Counted from the first letter of the stretch, positions 26,687 to 34,717 are shown. The stretch: DNA of 64,000 nt from Lachnospiraceae bacterium (GCA_017408025.1 JAFQVJ010000068.1:43440-107439), one strand, 5' to 3'. Made by a program: numbers and translations. The notes: generated by a model from the sequence alone, not told the origin.

Positions 26687-27445
26687 ATGAAACTTCAGCA
26701 ATTACTCAGCTATACAAGACGCGGCGTTGATGATTACAATATGATAGATGATGGAGATGTTATCGCCATTGGCATATCTGGTGGCAAAGACAGTCTTACT
26801 CTACTCTACGCTCTTCACGGTCTTAAGCGCTTTTATCCTAAAAAATTTGAATTAAAAGCCATTACCGTAGACCTTGGATTAGGTATCCAAAAGCTGGATG
26901 AAATAACAGCATTATGCAAATCAATGGATGTTGAATATCATATTGTTAAAACAGAGATTGGCGACATAGTTTTTAATGAGCGTAAGGAAACAAATCCATG
27001 TTCGTTATGCGCAAAGATGCGTAAGGGCGCATTAAACGATAAAGCCCTTGAAATTGGCTGTAACAAGATTGCTTATGCTCATCATAGAGATGACATAATT
27101 GAAACAATGATGCTTTCTCTAATATTCGAGGGGCGCTTCTACTCTTTTTCTCCAAAGACATATTTAGATAAAACAGGACTTACATTGATACGTCCACTTA
27201 TGTACGCCAGTGAATACGACATCAAGGGATTCCAAAATAAAACAAATCTACCTGTGGCTAAAAATCCATGTCCAGTTGACGGACGCACTAAACGACAGTA
27301 TGTAAAGGATTTAATTGATAACCTAAACAGAGAGTTTCCAGGTATACGTGAACGTTTTTTTAGAGCCGTTTTAGACGGAAATATCCAAGGCTGGCCAACT
27401 CCTATTCCAAGACAACCTAGGACAAAGTCTAGAGATATTAAATAA
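26687..27445 (+). CDS. ttcA: TtcA-like tRNA 2-thiocytidine synthase
   Basis: ATP-dependent sulfur transfer to cytidine 32 of tRNA is the known role of the family. The PP-loop SGGKDS (residues 31-36) and the CSLCAKMRKGAL motif (Cys105 and Cys108) are present, and a third Cys lies in KNPCPVDG near residue 195. Together these can hold an iron-sulfur cluster. Its 252 residues are shorter than E. coli TtcA. The gene is preceded by TGGAGAAA and stands apart from its neighbours. A different PP-loop tRNA thiolase specificity cannot be excluded. Confidence 0.85.
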   Translation: MKLQQLLSYTRRGVDDYNMIDDGDVIAIGISGGKDSLTLLYALHGLKRFYPKKFELKAITVDLGLGIQKLDEITALCKSMDVEYHIVKTEIGDIVFNERKETNPCSLCAKMRKGALNDKALEIGCNKIAYAHHRDDIIETMMLSLIFEGRFYSFSPKTYLDKTGLTLIRPLMYASEYDIKGFQNKTNLPVAKNPCPVDGRTKRQYVKDLIDNLNREFPGIRERFFRAVLDGNIQGWPTPIPRQPRTKSRDIK

Positions 27446-27492
27446 AATCATAGCTATAATAATAGCTATAACACCACAAAGGAGAAATGACT

Positions 27493-28551
27493 ATGGCAAA
27501 AAATGATAACTCATATCATGCACAAAAAGACAAGGAACAGATTAAAAAGCTTGACCAGCTTTTGGATGAATTACCTAAATTCTGTAAAACCTTTTTCAGA
27601 GGTATTGAACAGACTACCAGCTCCTCTACTCGCCTTGGATACGCATACGATCTTCGTATATTCTTTAACTTTATTAGAGAAAAAAATCCTCTATACAAGA
27701 ATAAGGAACTCTATGAGATAGATTTGACTTTATTCGACCATTTGGATACTGTGGATATTGAAGACTATCTTCATTATCTCCAGATGTATTACAAGGATGA
27801 TACTGAATATATGAATAAGGAACAAGGCGTAAAACGAAAATTCTCTGCACTTCGCCAGCTATATAACTACCTCTATTGTCATAATATGATAGATGACAAT
27901 CCTGCTTCAAAGGTTTCTACTCCAAAGCTTCGTGCCAAGGAAATCATTCGTCTTGATCCTAACGAGGTTGCCGACATGCTTGATCAGGCTGAATCCGGTG
28001 TAAAATTGACTAAAAAACAACAACAGTTTCATGAAAAGACAAAGCTTCGTGATGTAGCACTGCTCACTCTTCTGCTTGGCACTGGTATCCGAGTATCTGA
28101 ATGCGTCGGTCTGGATGTGAATGATGTTGACTTCGACAACGGATGTATCAAGGTCATAAGAAAAGGTGGCAAGGAAGCCATCGTTTACTTTGGTGATGAG
28201 GTCGAGGATGCATTAAAAGAATACATGGAACACAGACTAGAGCTATTTACACCCGTTGAGGATGATTTAAACGCTCTTTTTATCTCCTCCAAGCATAGAC
28301 GTATAAGTGTCCGTGCCGTGGAGCTTCTGGTTAAAAAGTATTCTTCTCTTACCACAACCCTTAAACACATCACACCACATAAGCTTAGAAGTACATACGG
28401 TACACAGCTTTACAAAGAAACTGGTGATATCTATCTTGTTGCTGACGTACTTGGGCACCGTGATGTAAATACAACCAAGAAGCATTACGCTGCCATAGAT
28501 GATGAGCGCAGATTGAAGATACGAAATGCTGTACAGCTTCGCGAAAAGTAA
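27493..28551 (+). CDS. Xer-type tyrosine recombinase
   Basis: Cuts and rejoins DNA through a Tyr-phosphate bond. The catalytic set is complete: Arg200 in GTGIRVSE, the Lys of IRKGGKEA, His296 and Arg299 in HKLRST, His322 in LGHRD and the nucleophile Tyr332 in KKHYAA. An N-terminal core-binding domain covers about residues 25-150. There is no phage gene, excisionase or visible attachment site, and it sits beside lexA, so I infer a chromosomal recombinase rather than the integrase of a mobile element. AAAGGAG 8 bases upstream favours ATG 27493 over ATG 27487. Confidence 0.9.
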   Translation: MAKNDNSYHAQKDKEQIKKLDQLLDELPKFCKTFFRGIEQTTSSSTRLGYAYDLRIFFNFIREKNPLYKNKELYEIDLTLFDHLDTVDIEDYLHYLQMYYKDDTEYMNKEQGVKRKFSALRQLYNYLYCHNMIDDNPASKVSTPKLRAKEIIRLDPNEVADMLDQAESGVKLTKKQQQFHEKTKLRDVALLTLLLGTGIRVSECVGLDVNDVDFDNGCIKVIRKGGKEAIVYFGDEVEDALKEYMEHRLELFTPVEDDLNALFISSKHRRISVRAVELLVKKYSSLTTTLKHITPHKLRSTYGTQLYKETGDIYLVADVLGHRDVNTTKKHYAAIDDERRLKIRNAVQLREK

Positions 28552-28583
28552 AATGAGAATCCTATGATTTTCATTTTACTTTT
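28548..28583 (+). terminator. Terminator of the tyrosine recombinase gene
   Basis: GTAAAATGAGAAT and ATTTTCATTTTAC form a 13-bp stem with one mismatch, with a CCTATG loop, followed by TTTT. The left arm includes the stop codon of the recombinase. Confidence 0.75.
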
Positions 28584-28587
28584 ATAT

Positions 28588-28622
28588 TTGGATAGGAAAG
28601 TTCTCGAAACTTTCCTATCCAA
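28588..28622. repeat. Hairpin family copy H2 (GGAAAGTT core)
   Basis: Perfect 15-bp inverted repeat TTGGATAGGAAAGTT/AACTTTCCTATCCAA with loop CTCGA. It shares the inner core with the copies at 19671, 29948 and 34671 but has different, still complementary, outer arms. It lies between convergent genes. Confidence 0.85.
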
Positions 28623-28639
28623 TTTGAATTATATAAAAA

Positions 28640-29056
28640 TTATTTTTCTACTATATATACTGGTACTATTATATAGTTACCAGCCGTAATCTTATCATCT
28701 CTAACAAGATTGTTAATAATCTGAATATCTTCTATATATTCCTCTGTTGAATCATTAGATAATGTCTCATCATTGTACTCAAGGGCAATACTCCAAAGAG
28801 TATCTCCCTCTTCTATTCTAATTGACTTGTACTGCTTCTGAACAGGTTTATCACTTCCTTCGGCTGTAATATTAAGAATACCAGCAACACATATAAAAAG
28901 AACAAGAAATGCGACAAACGATATCTTAAAAAGTCTACTATTAATAATAACTGAATGTCTTCCGATTCTACCATCTGCTCTTCTGACAGTATTCTTATTG
29001 TTACTAGTACTTATACCTCTGTATGCAGCTGTTCTCCTTGTGTTCTGTGTATTCAT
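28640..29056 (-). CDS. yneA: YneA-like SOS cell-division suppressor with LysM domain
   Basis: A 138-residue protein with a basic cytoplasmic N-terminus, one transmembrane helix (about residues 47-67) and an outer LysM domain (about 80-136; YKSIRIEEGDTLWSIALEYN ... NYIIVPV). In Bacillus subtilis the equivalent protein is divergent from lexA, is induced by DNA damage and delays division. Here the gene is also divergent from lexA, with three LexA-type boxes between. The N-terminal Asn/Arg/Thr tail is longer than in Bacillus YneA. AAAGGAGTG precedes the ATG. The function is inferred from domain and position. Confidence 0.82.
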   Translation of the reverse strand: MNTQNTRRTAAYRGISTSNNKNTVRRADGRIGRHSVIINSRLFKISFVAFLVLFICVAGILNITAEGSDKPVQKQYKSIRIEEGDTLWSIALEYNDETLSNDSTEEYIEDIQIINNLVRDDKITAGNYIIVPVYIVEK

Positions 29057-29113
29057 AATATCACTCCTTTGTACTTATAAGATAGGTCTATAACCTTGCT
29101 TTGACCGTTCATC

Positions 29114-29193
29114 CGAACAGTTGTTTGTTGTTATGTCCTTATATTAACACTCGAACAATTGTTTGTCAATACTTTTTTTCGAACAATTGTTTG
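29114..29193. promoter_or_regulatory. Three LexA (SOS) boxes between yneA-like gene and lexA
   Basis: CGAACAGTTGTTTG (29114-29127), CGAACAATTGTTTG (29152-29165) and the same again (29180-29193) match the Gram-positive LexA site CGAACNNNNGTTYG. The third overlaps the lexA -35 box. An additional half-site CGAAC starts at 29199. The centres of boxes 1 and 2 are 38 bases apart, and of boxes 2 and 3 are 28 bases apart. Confidence 0.92.
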
Positions 29194-29219
29194 CAAAACG
29201 AACAAAGGTGTGGTATACT
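29191..29219 (+). promoter_or_regulatory. SigmaA promoter of lexA
   Basis: TTGCAA (29191-29196), a 17-base spacer and TATACT (29214-29219). The -35 overlaps the last bases of the third LexA box, which explains autorepression by steric exclusion. Confidence 0.8.
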
Positions 29220-29263
29220 ACCTATAAGCTAAGAAATACAAGTATTATTAAGGAGGTTTTTAT

Positions 29264-29881
29264 ATGTCATACGGTAAGATAACGGAAAAACAGACCGAAA
29301 TATTAGAATACATAAAGAAAGAAATTCTTGCAAAAGGATATCCACCAACAGTGAGAGATATCTGCACTGCGGTTAATCTCAAATCTACATCATCTGTTCA
29401 TGCTCATCTTGAAACACTTGAAAAAAACGGATATATTAGACGTGACCCAACTAAGCCTAGAGCAATTGAAATCATTGACGAGAATTTTTCTCTCACAAGA
29501 AGAGAAATGGTTAACGTTCCTATGCTTGGTCGAGTTGCAGCAGGTGAGCCTATATTAGCTACACAGAATATTGAAAACTACTTTCCTATTCCAGCTGAAT
29601 TTATGCCAAATGGAGAAGTGTTTATGCTTCAGATAAAAGGAGACAGCATGATTAATGTTGGTATTTTTGACGGTGACTGGATAGTTGTAGAAAAGAAAAA
29701 TACGGCTCGTAATGGCGAGATTATTGTTGCATTAGTGGATGATTCTGCTACTTGTAAAACATTTTATAAAGAAAATGGACACATTCGTCTGCAACCAGAA
29801 AATGATCATCTTGACCCTATTATCGTACCAGACTGCACTATTCTTGGCAAGGTTATCAGTCTTTACAGACAGATTGTATAG
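29264..29881 (+). CDS. lexA: LexA SOS repressor
   Basis: Represses DNA-damage genes and cleaves itself when RecA filaments form. An N-terminal winged-helix DNA-binding domain (about residues 1-70; LEYIKKEI, YPPTVRDIC, SSVHAHLETLEKNGYI) is followed by the peptidase domain. The cleavage site is Ala93-Gly94 in GRVAAGEP, with catalytic Ser128 (GDSMI) and Lys165 (ATCKTFYK). Its 205 residues are standard. AAGGAGG precedes the ATG. Three boxes upstream imply autoregulation and joint control with the divergent LysM gene. Confidence 0.97.
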   Translation: MSYGKITEKQTEILEYIKKEILAKGYPPTVRDICTAVNLKSTSSVHAHLETLEKNGYIRRDPTKPRAIEIIDENFSLTRREMVNVPMLGRVAAGEPILATQNIENYFPIPAEFMPNGEVFMLQIKGDSMINVGIFDGDWIVVEKKNTARNGEIIVALVDDSATCKTFYKENGHIRLQPENDHLDPIIVPDCTILGKVISLYRQIV

Positions 29882-29895
29882 ATAAGAACAAAGTG

Positions 29896-29941
29896 GAGCA
29901 CGGTCAGCTTTAGCTGACATTTTCTTCTCGTGCGAGTGCTC
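29896..29941. repeat. Structured repeat A, copy 2 (inverted)
   Basis: On the opposite strand this reads almost the same as 19724-19768: GAGCAC, the CTCG..CGAG hairpin, an A-rich linker, GTCAGC-TAAA-GCTGAC, then GTGCTC. Both inner stems are kept although loop bases differ. It begins shortly after the lexA stop and is followed by hairpin H3. Confidence 0.85.
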
Positions 29942-29947
29942 ATCTTA

Positions 29948-29994
29948 TTTTTATTGTATAGGAACGTTTCGAGAACTTTCCTATACAATAAAAA
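29948..29994. repeat. Hairpin family copy H3 (GGAAAGTT core)
   Basis: 21-base arms 29948-29968 and 29974-29994 with loop TCGAG and one mismatch (C29965). The inner core and the TTATTGTATAGG arm match copy H1. Together with repeat A it forms a composite element inverted relative to 19671-19768. Confidence 0.85.
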
Positions 29995-30030
29995 AATAAA
30001 GGGGAAGCCACCAGCTTCACCTTTATTTTT
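29991..30030. terminator. Bidirectional terminator between lexA and the methyltransferase gene
   Basis: AAAAATAAAGG-GGAAGC and GCTTC-ACCTTTATTTTT form a long stem with A- and T-runs at its two ends. The stop codon of the convergent methyltransferase gene lies within it. Confidence 0.75.
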
Positions 30031-30667
30031 TTACACATCCTTCATATAGTTTCTTTTCTAATATGTATCTTTCCATAGATTTCTCTTGAATATACTCAAG
30101 CTTAAATCTATCAAAAAACAATACTATATCTTCCCTATCAAAAAATCTTTTTAATCTTCCATCAGATGTCTGATATAGATTTCTTTCTATTTGCTTTCCT
30201 TTGCCTGCACCAAAATTAACATCATTTACAGAATTAACCCTAAAAATCAAATATCCTTCTGGCTTTAACACTCTATATATATCGTCGATAATCCTCTCAG
30301 TATCATCACTTCTAAAGTAATGTAAGCTCAAATCTGCAATTATAATATCGCAAAACTCATCATTAAAAGGTAATCCATCAAGCATATCAAAGCAAAATGC
30401 TTCTTTAATCTCAGGAAAATTCTCTCTTATGCAAGTTATAGCGTTGGCTGACTGATCGCATGGTATAACTTCTTTATTTCTCTGTATTAAGCATAGCGTG
30501 TCATTTCCAGAGCCACAGCCCAAATCTATAATCGGTAGTGACGTAGCTTCGATTATTTCACTAAACTTGTCAAGCCAATCATCAATCTGTATATTATTCC
30601 TTTTATTATGTTGATGCTTTTTATCCCAATATTCTTTCGATTTATTTATTTCTAACAGTTTGTCCAT
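30023..30667 (-). CDS. Class I SAM-dependent methyltransferase, substrate unknown
   Basis: A 214-residue protein with SAM-binding motif I (IIDLGCGSGNDTLCL, near residue 45), an acidic residue after strand 2, motif IV-like IIADLSLHYF (near 107) and VLKPEGYLIFRVNS (near 136). This is a Rossmann methyltransferase of the small-molecule type, with an N-terminal YWDKKHQHN typical of tellurite-resistance/thiopurine-like enzymes. The substrate cannot be told. GAGGCAATAATT precedes the ATG. It is the last gene of the - strand run that starts at rplU. Confidence 0.8.
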   Translation of the reverse strand: MDKLLEINKSKEYWDKKHQHNKRNNIQIDDWLDKFSEIIEATSLPIIDLGCGSGNDTLCLIQRNKEVIPCDQSANAITCIRENFPEIKEAFCFDMLDGLPFNDEFCDIIIADLSLHYFRSDDTERIIDDIYRVLKPEGYLIFRVNSVNDVNFGAGKGKQIERNLYQTSDGRLKRFFDREDIVLFFDRFKLEYIQEKSMERYILEKKLYEGCVKK

Positions 30668-30681
30668 AATTATTGCCTCAT

Positions 30682-31161
30682 CTATTCCGCAACCTTTGCC
30701 ACCTGAAACTGTATTACCTTGCCTAAATCCTTTAATGATAGTTCTACCTGATAACCAATCTTTCCAGCACTAAATATAATAGTATCAAACTCTTCTGCCT
30801 GTATATCCACAGTGGTCTTATAATTCTTTTTCATGCCTATAGGCGAACATCCACCATGAATATATCCAGCAACCGCAAGCAAATCCTTTGATTTAATCAT
30901 CTCTATAGATTTTTCACCTACACTGTTAGCAGCAAGCTTAAGATTAAGCTCCTTTTCAACAGGCACTACAAATACATAATAGTTCTTGCTCTTGCCAACA
31001 GTTACAAGGGTCTTAAATACTCTTCTTGGGTCTTGTCCAACCATAGCCGCCACTTCAACCCCTGTAGTAGTTCCATCACCATCATATGTATAGTGCTTGT
31101 AATCTATCTTTGCCTTATCAAGAATTCTCATAACATTTGTTTTAATCTCTGCTTTTGCCAT
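30682..31161 (-). CDS. ybaK: YbaK-type Cys-tRNA(Pro) deacylase
   Basis: Hydrolyses mischarged Cys-tRNA(Pro), keeping cysteine out of proline codons. The YbaK/EbsC fold is shown by RRVFKTLVTVG (about residue 43), the hallmark GGCSPIGMKKNYKT (near residue 106) and the C-terminal IFSAGKIGYQVELSLKDL. The length of 159 residues is standard. TAGGAGTATG precedes the ATG. It lies between rsfS and the methyltransferase gene. Confidence 0.9.
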   Translation of the reverse strand: MAKAEIKTNVMRILDKAKIDYKHYTYDGDGTTTGVEVAAMVGQDPRRVFKTLVTVGKSKNYYVFVVPVEKELNLKLAANSVGEKSIEMIKSKDLLAVAGYIHGGCSPIGMKKNYKTTVDIQAEEFDTIIFSAGKIGYQVELSLKDLGKVIQFQVAKVAE

Positions 31162-31200
31162 TTTTCATACTCCTATAATTATAAATAACAACTATAGTAA

Positions 31201-31554
31201 CTATTCTGCAATCTCTATAAGTTCTGCATCCTTCCATATTCTCTCAAGATCATAGAATAACCTGTCTTCCTGATTAAATATATGAACAATAAAATCGTCG
31301 TAATCCATAAGAATCCAATTTCCTGATGGATAACCTTCAACCTGCCTGCAGTGAACGCCTATCTTTAAAAGCTCCTCTTCTACATTATCAGCAAGTGCCT
31401 GTACCTGATTTTTATTAGAACCACTAGCAATAATAAAATAATCTGCCATAACAGATATTTTGCTTATATCTAACACCTTAATATCCATGCCCTTCTTATC
31501 ATCAAGGGCATTATATACTACCTTTACTAATTCCTTGTCAGTTAAGTTACTCAT
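31201..31554 (-). CDS. rsfS: Ribosomal silencing factor RsfS
   Basis: Binds uL14 on the 50S subunit and blocks joining of the 30S when nutrients run short. The 117-residue length and the patterns DIKVLDISKISVMADYFIIAS and the C-terminal GNWILMDYDDFIVHIF are diagnostic. AAGGAGGAAAT precedes the ATG, nine bases after the stop of yqeK, so the two are one transcript. This position after nadD-yqeK is the usual one. Confidence 0.95.
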   Translation of the reverse strand: MSNLTDKELVKVVYNALDDKKGMDIKVLDISKISVMADYFIIASGSNKNQVQALADNVEEELLKIGVHCRQVEGYPSGNWILMDYDDFIVHIFNQEDRLFYDLERIWKDAELIEIAE

Positions 31555-31563
31555 ATTTCCTCC

Positions 31564-32163
31564 TTATACAATACGACTTTTTTCGTCATGAAGCTTTTTG
31601 TAAAAAAGATATGTTTCCTCAGTAGTCGGGTCAATCTCTCCCTCGCCACCTTCAAGATACTCCAGCGTATCCCTAAGAATCATATACATTGCCTCGTCTA
31701 TATCTTCAAATGATATTTTTCTAATCTCTGCAAGATTCTTTTCTTTATCCCTTCCAGGCTCAATATAATCAGCTATAAATATGATTTTTTCCAGCGTAGT
31801 CATATCTGGCTTGCCTGTTGTGTGACATCTGATAGCTGACAGAATTTCCTCATCATCTACGCCATATTTTTCTCTGGCATAGACCGCACCCAGCTTACTG
31901 TGTATAAGAAATGGATTTCTTTTCTCCACATCAGTTATCTTCACATTATATTTCTTACATTCCTCAAGCTTTTCTTCGTCATCTATGCACTTTGCACAGT
32001 CATGTAGAAGCCCTGCAAGCTCTGCCATGTCAATATCAATACTGTATTTCATCGCCATAGCTGCGGCAGTAAACTCAACACCTAAGGTATGCTGATATCT
32101 TGACTTAGATAAGCAATCCTTTAACTTTTTTCTGATTTTTTTTAAATCCTCTCTCTGTATCAT
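31564..32163 (-). CDS. yqeK: YqeK family HD-domain hydrolase (Ap4A hydrolase)
   Basis: HD-domain phosphohydrolase; B. subtilis YqeK splits Ap4A symmetrically into two ADP. The metal-binding residues appear in SRYQHTLGVE (His), AGLLHDCAKC (His-Asp) and the later HSKLGA and RCHTTG segments. The length from ATG 32163 is 199 residues. TAGGAGGT ten bases upstream sets this start; an earlier in-frame codon at 32196 would place that ribosome site inside the gene. Confidence 0.92.
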   Translation of the reverse strand: MIQREDLKKIRKKLKDCLSKSRYQHTLGVEFTAAAMAMKYSIDIDMAELAGLLHDCAKCIDDEEKLEECKKYNVKITDVEKRNPFLIHSKLGAVYAREKYGVDDEEILSAIRCHTTGKPDMTTLEKIIFIADYIEPGRDKEKNLAEIRKISFEDIDEAMYMILRDTLEYLEGGEGEIDPTTEETYLFYKKLHDEKSRIV

Positions 32164-32216
32164 AGGTGTATAACCTCCTACATTTTCAAAAATCAAAACA
32201 CAATGTTAAATATGGA

Positions 32217-32810
32217 CTAAAAGCCATATAAATCATTATCTCTTATATACTGCGCCACCTCTAAAGGTACATCCTCAAGCTCGCCTGCTCTAACCTCTGT
32301 TGATGATATATCATGCTTTGGCATTTTTACCATACGGATATCTGCATTATAGCGTGTGTTTAGCTCTTTTATACGAGCTGATAGCACATCATCATATATA
32401 TCATCTCTCCCGGCAGCCAAAAGCGTACACTTAGCCAGAACAATCTCCGGATGATACCATTTATCTATTGCATCAAGTGAGTCACCGCCAACTATAAAAT
32501 AATAATGATTGTCTGGATATTTTTCGTTGAGTAATGTAAGTGTTTCTGCTGTATATATAAAGCCTTCACGCATTTGCTCAAAATCCGAAAACTTCATATA
32601 CTCATAAGGCTTTATAGCAAGCTTGACCATAGCATTTCTATGAACCACATCCGCTATAACCTTGCCTGCCTTATGAGGCGGATTTGGTGATACCATTATA
32701 AGCACCTTTTCCAAGTCATACTGCTCATAGGCAGCTTTAGCAAGTTGGATATGTGCTATATGAATTGGATTAAATGTTCCACCTAATATGCCTATTTTAC
32801 GCTTATCCAT
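32217..32810 (-). CDS. nadD: Nicotinate-nucleotide adenylyltransferase
   Basis: Joins nicotinate mononucleotide to ATP to give deamido-NAD, the committed step of NAD synthesis. The nucleotidyltransferase loop GILGGTFNPIHIAHI (about residues 7-21) and the later ISSTEVR are the family's two ATP-binding motifs. The 197-residue length is typical. Order yhbY-nadD-yqeK-rsfS is the conserved Firmicutes arrangement. AGAAAGGACTAC precedes the ATG with a rather long gap. Confidence 0.95.
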   Translation of the reverse strand: MDKRKIGILGGTFNPIHIAHIQLAKAAYEQYDLEKVLIMVSPNPPHKAGKVIADVVHRNAMVKLAIKPYEYMKFSDFEQMREGFIYTAETLTLLNEKYPDNHYYFIVGGDSLDAIDKWYHPEIVLAKCTLLAAGRDDIYDDVLSARIKELNTRYNADIRMVKMPKHDISSTEVRAGELEDVPLEVAQYIRDNDLYGF

Positions 32811-32879
32811 ATATTAATGTAGTCCTTTCTAACATGCCTACACCAGTTGCTTTATTCCTTCAATGCTTCTGCGCCAACA

Positions 32880-33173
32880 CTATTTAGTAGGTAAGACGAT
32901 TTTAGGATTCTCCTTGCGTGGTCTGTATAACACAATTTTCCTACCTATAACCTGTACAACCTGTGAGTTTGTTCTCTCTGCAAAAATCTCTGCAAGAACC
33001 TTTGGGTCATCTGCACAGTTCTTTAAAACATTCATTTTGATAAGCTCTCTAGCTTCAAGTGCTTCATCAATAGCCTTTGTAAACTCCGGTGTTGCACTTG
33101 ACTTTCCTATATGAAGAATTGTATCAGAAGTCATTGCTAATGATTTTAAATACGCTCGCTGTTTACTTGTCAT
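32880..33173 (-). CDS. yhbY: YhbY-type CRM-domain RNA-binding protein
   Basis: Small (97 residues) protein consisting of one CRM domain, found on pre-50S ribosomal particles. MTSKQRAYLKSLA at the start, the LHIGKSSAT loop (the GxxG motif) and the C-terminal QVIGRKIVLYRP are characteristic. It lies between obgE and nadD, as usual, and is presumably part of the same ribosome-assembly operon. Confidence 0.93.
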   Translation of the reverse strand: MTSKQRAYLKSLAMTSDTILHIGKSSATPEFTKAIDEALEARELIKMNVLKNCADDPKVLAEIFAERTNSQVVQVIGRKIVLYRPRKENPKIVLPTK

Positions 33174-33187
33174 AATTTCTATCCTTT

Positions 33188-34480
33188 CTATTTGTAATAT
33201 TCAAATGCATGACCGTATATTTGTACAGTATCGCCTTCCTGAATTCCTAACTCTTCCAACTGGTCAAGGATTCCATTATCCTTCATAAACTTCTGGAAGA
33301 ATATAAATCCCTTTTCAGACTCAATATTTGTGTAACCAAGCATCTTGTCGATACGAGGTCCCTCGATGTGGAATACACCTTCTTCTTCCTCATCTGCGAA
33401 TACATAGAATGGCTCTTCTGGGTTGTCGTAATACTCTTCTGGGTCAATTTCCTGTTCGTAAATGATTGGAGCTTGATCCAGATTATCTAACATGCCCTGA
33501 ACCTCCCATAAAAGCTCCTTTAAGCCCTTGCCACTTACGGCTGATATAGGGAATACCTTTATTCCCTGTGGCTCAAATTCCTCTCTTATAAGATCTATAT
33601 AAGTTGTATCATCCTCTGGCAATGCATCAATCTTGTTGGCCGCGATAACCTGTGGACGTTTGAGAAGCTCTGGATTGTACTTTTCAAGCTCTTCATTTAT
33701 AGATTTGATATCATTAACAGGGTCTCTTCCTTCAACACTGGCAGCATCTACCATGTGTATAATAACCTTTGTTCTCTCAATATGTCTTAAAAACTCATGA
33801 CCAAGACCGATACCTTCGCTTGCCCCTTCGATAAGTCCAGGGATATCAGCTATAACAAATCCCTTTGAACCATCCATATCAACAACTCCAAGGTTTGGTG
33901 CAAGAGTTGTAAAGTGATAATTGGCAATCTTTGGACGAGCATTTGTAACCCTTGAAAGAAATGTTGATTTACCCACATTTGGGAAACCAACCAGACCAAC
34001 ATCAGCTATAACCTTAAGCTCAAGTCTTACCCAAAGCTCCTTTGCTGGTTTACCTGGCTGTGCGTACTTAGGAACCTGCATTGTAGCTGTTGCATAATGC
34101 ATATTTCCCTTTCCACCTTTTCCTCCATGAAGAATCGTTACACGCTTATTCTCTCCAGACATATCTGCAATAACCTTGCCTGTCTCATCATCTTTTATTA
34201 CTGTTCCTTCTGGAACTTTTATAATAAGGTCTTGACCATCTTTTCCATGCATATTTTTCTTGCCGCCTTCTTGTCCACTCTCAGCAACATACTTTCTGAT
34301 ATGACGGAAATCAGTAAGTGTATTTAAGCCTAAATCAACTTCAAATATGATATCTCCACCATTACCACCATCGCCACCGTCAGGACCACCTGCGGCAACA
34401 AAAAGCTCACGTCTAAAGCTTACATGACCATCTCCGCCTTTTCCGGATTTTATAAATATTTTAGCATTATCTGCAAACAT
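33188..34480 (-). CDS. obgE: Obg/CgtA GTPase
   Basis: Essential GTPase in 50S ribosome assembly and stress control. Three domains are visible: the glycine-rich Obg fold (about residues 1-158; KGGDGHVSFRRE, GGPDGGDGG), the G domain (159-330; GFPNVGKST, DIPGLIEGA, NKIDALP) and the C-terminal OCT domain found in Gram-positive members (about 355-430). AAGGAGGAAAATATTC precedes the ATG. The 280 bases between it and rpmA hold repeat B, hairpin H4 and the rpmA terminator, so obgE may need its own promoter. Confidence 0.97.
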   Translation of the reverse strand: MFADNAKIFIKSGKGGDGHVSFRRELFVAAGGPDGGDGGNGGDIIFEVDLGLNTLTDFRHIRKYVAESGQEGGKKNMHGKDGQDLIIKVPEGTVIKDDETGKVIADMSGENKRVTILHGGKGGKGNMHYATATMQVPKYAQPGKPAKELWVRLELKVIADVGLVGFPNVGKSTFLSRVTNARPKIANYHFTTLAPNLGVVDMDGSKGFVIADIPGLIEGASEGIGLGHEFLRHIERTKVIIHMVDAASVEGRDPVNDIKSINEELEKYNPELLKRPQVIAANKIDALPEDDTTYIDLIREEFEPQGIKVFPISAVSGKGLKELLWEVQGMLDNLDQAPIIYEQEIDPEEYYDNPEEPFYVFADEEEEGVFHIEGPRIDKMLGYTNIESEKGFIFFQKFMKDNGILDQLEELGIQEGDTVQIYGHAFEYYK

Positions 34481-34580
34481 GAATATTTTCCTCCTTAAAT
34501 CTAGGAAACAAACTACAAAACATTTTTATTTTAAACTAAAACACTGTTAATGTCCAGTGAGAATAGAGTTTCTATAAAAA

Positions 34581-34668
34581 AAAGAATCTTGCTTGCAAGA
34601 TTCTCCGCCTACGGAGGGTCGCTTCAGCGACATCTTCCTATCCGCCGTAGTGCGATCCTTAGCGGAGC
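34581..34668. repeat. Clover-shaped repeat B, copy 1
   Basis: The perfect palindrome AGAATCTTGC-TT-GCAAGATTCT (34583-34604) is followed by a nested fold: CTCCGC (34603-34608) with GCGGAG (34662-34667), CTACGG (34609-34614) with CCGTAG (34645-34650), and the tip hairpin GTCGC-TTCA-GCGAC (34618-34631). An inverted copy, with only about five differences, lies at 37057-37143. Confidence 0.9.
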
Positions 34669-34670
34669 GT

Positions 34671-34717
34671 TTTTTGTTTAATAGGGAAGTTTGAAGAACT
34701 TTCCTATTAAACAAAAA
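34671..34717. repeat. Hairpin family copy H4 (GGAAAGTT core)
   Basis: 21-base arms 34671-34691 and 34697-34717, loop TGAAG, with one G-T pair (AGGGAAGTT against AACTTTCCT). The outer arm TTTTTGTTTAAT differs from the other copies but is fully complementary. T- and A-runs at the ends suit a bidirectional terminator. It begins two bases after repeat B. Confidence 0.85.

Noticed and set aside
27493-28551. Tyrosine recombinase as mark of an integrated element
   Set aside because: No phage or conjugation genes, no tRNA target and no direct repeats that could be attachment sites; neighbours are core genes.
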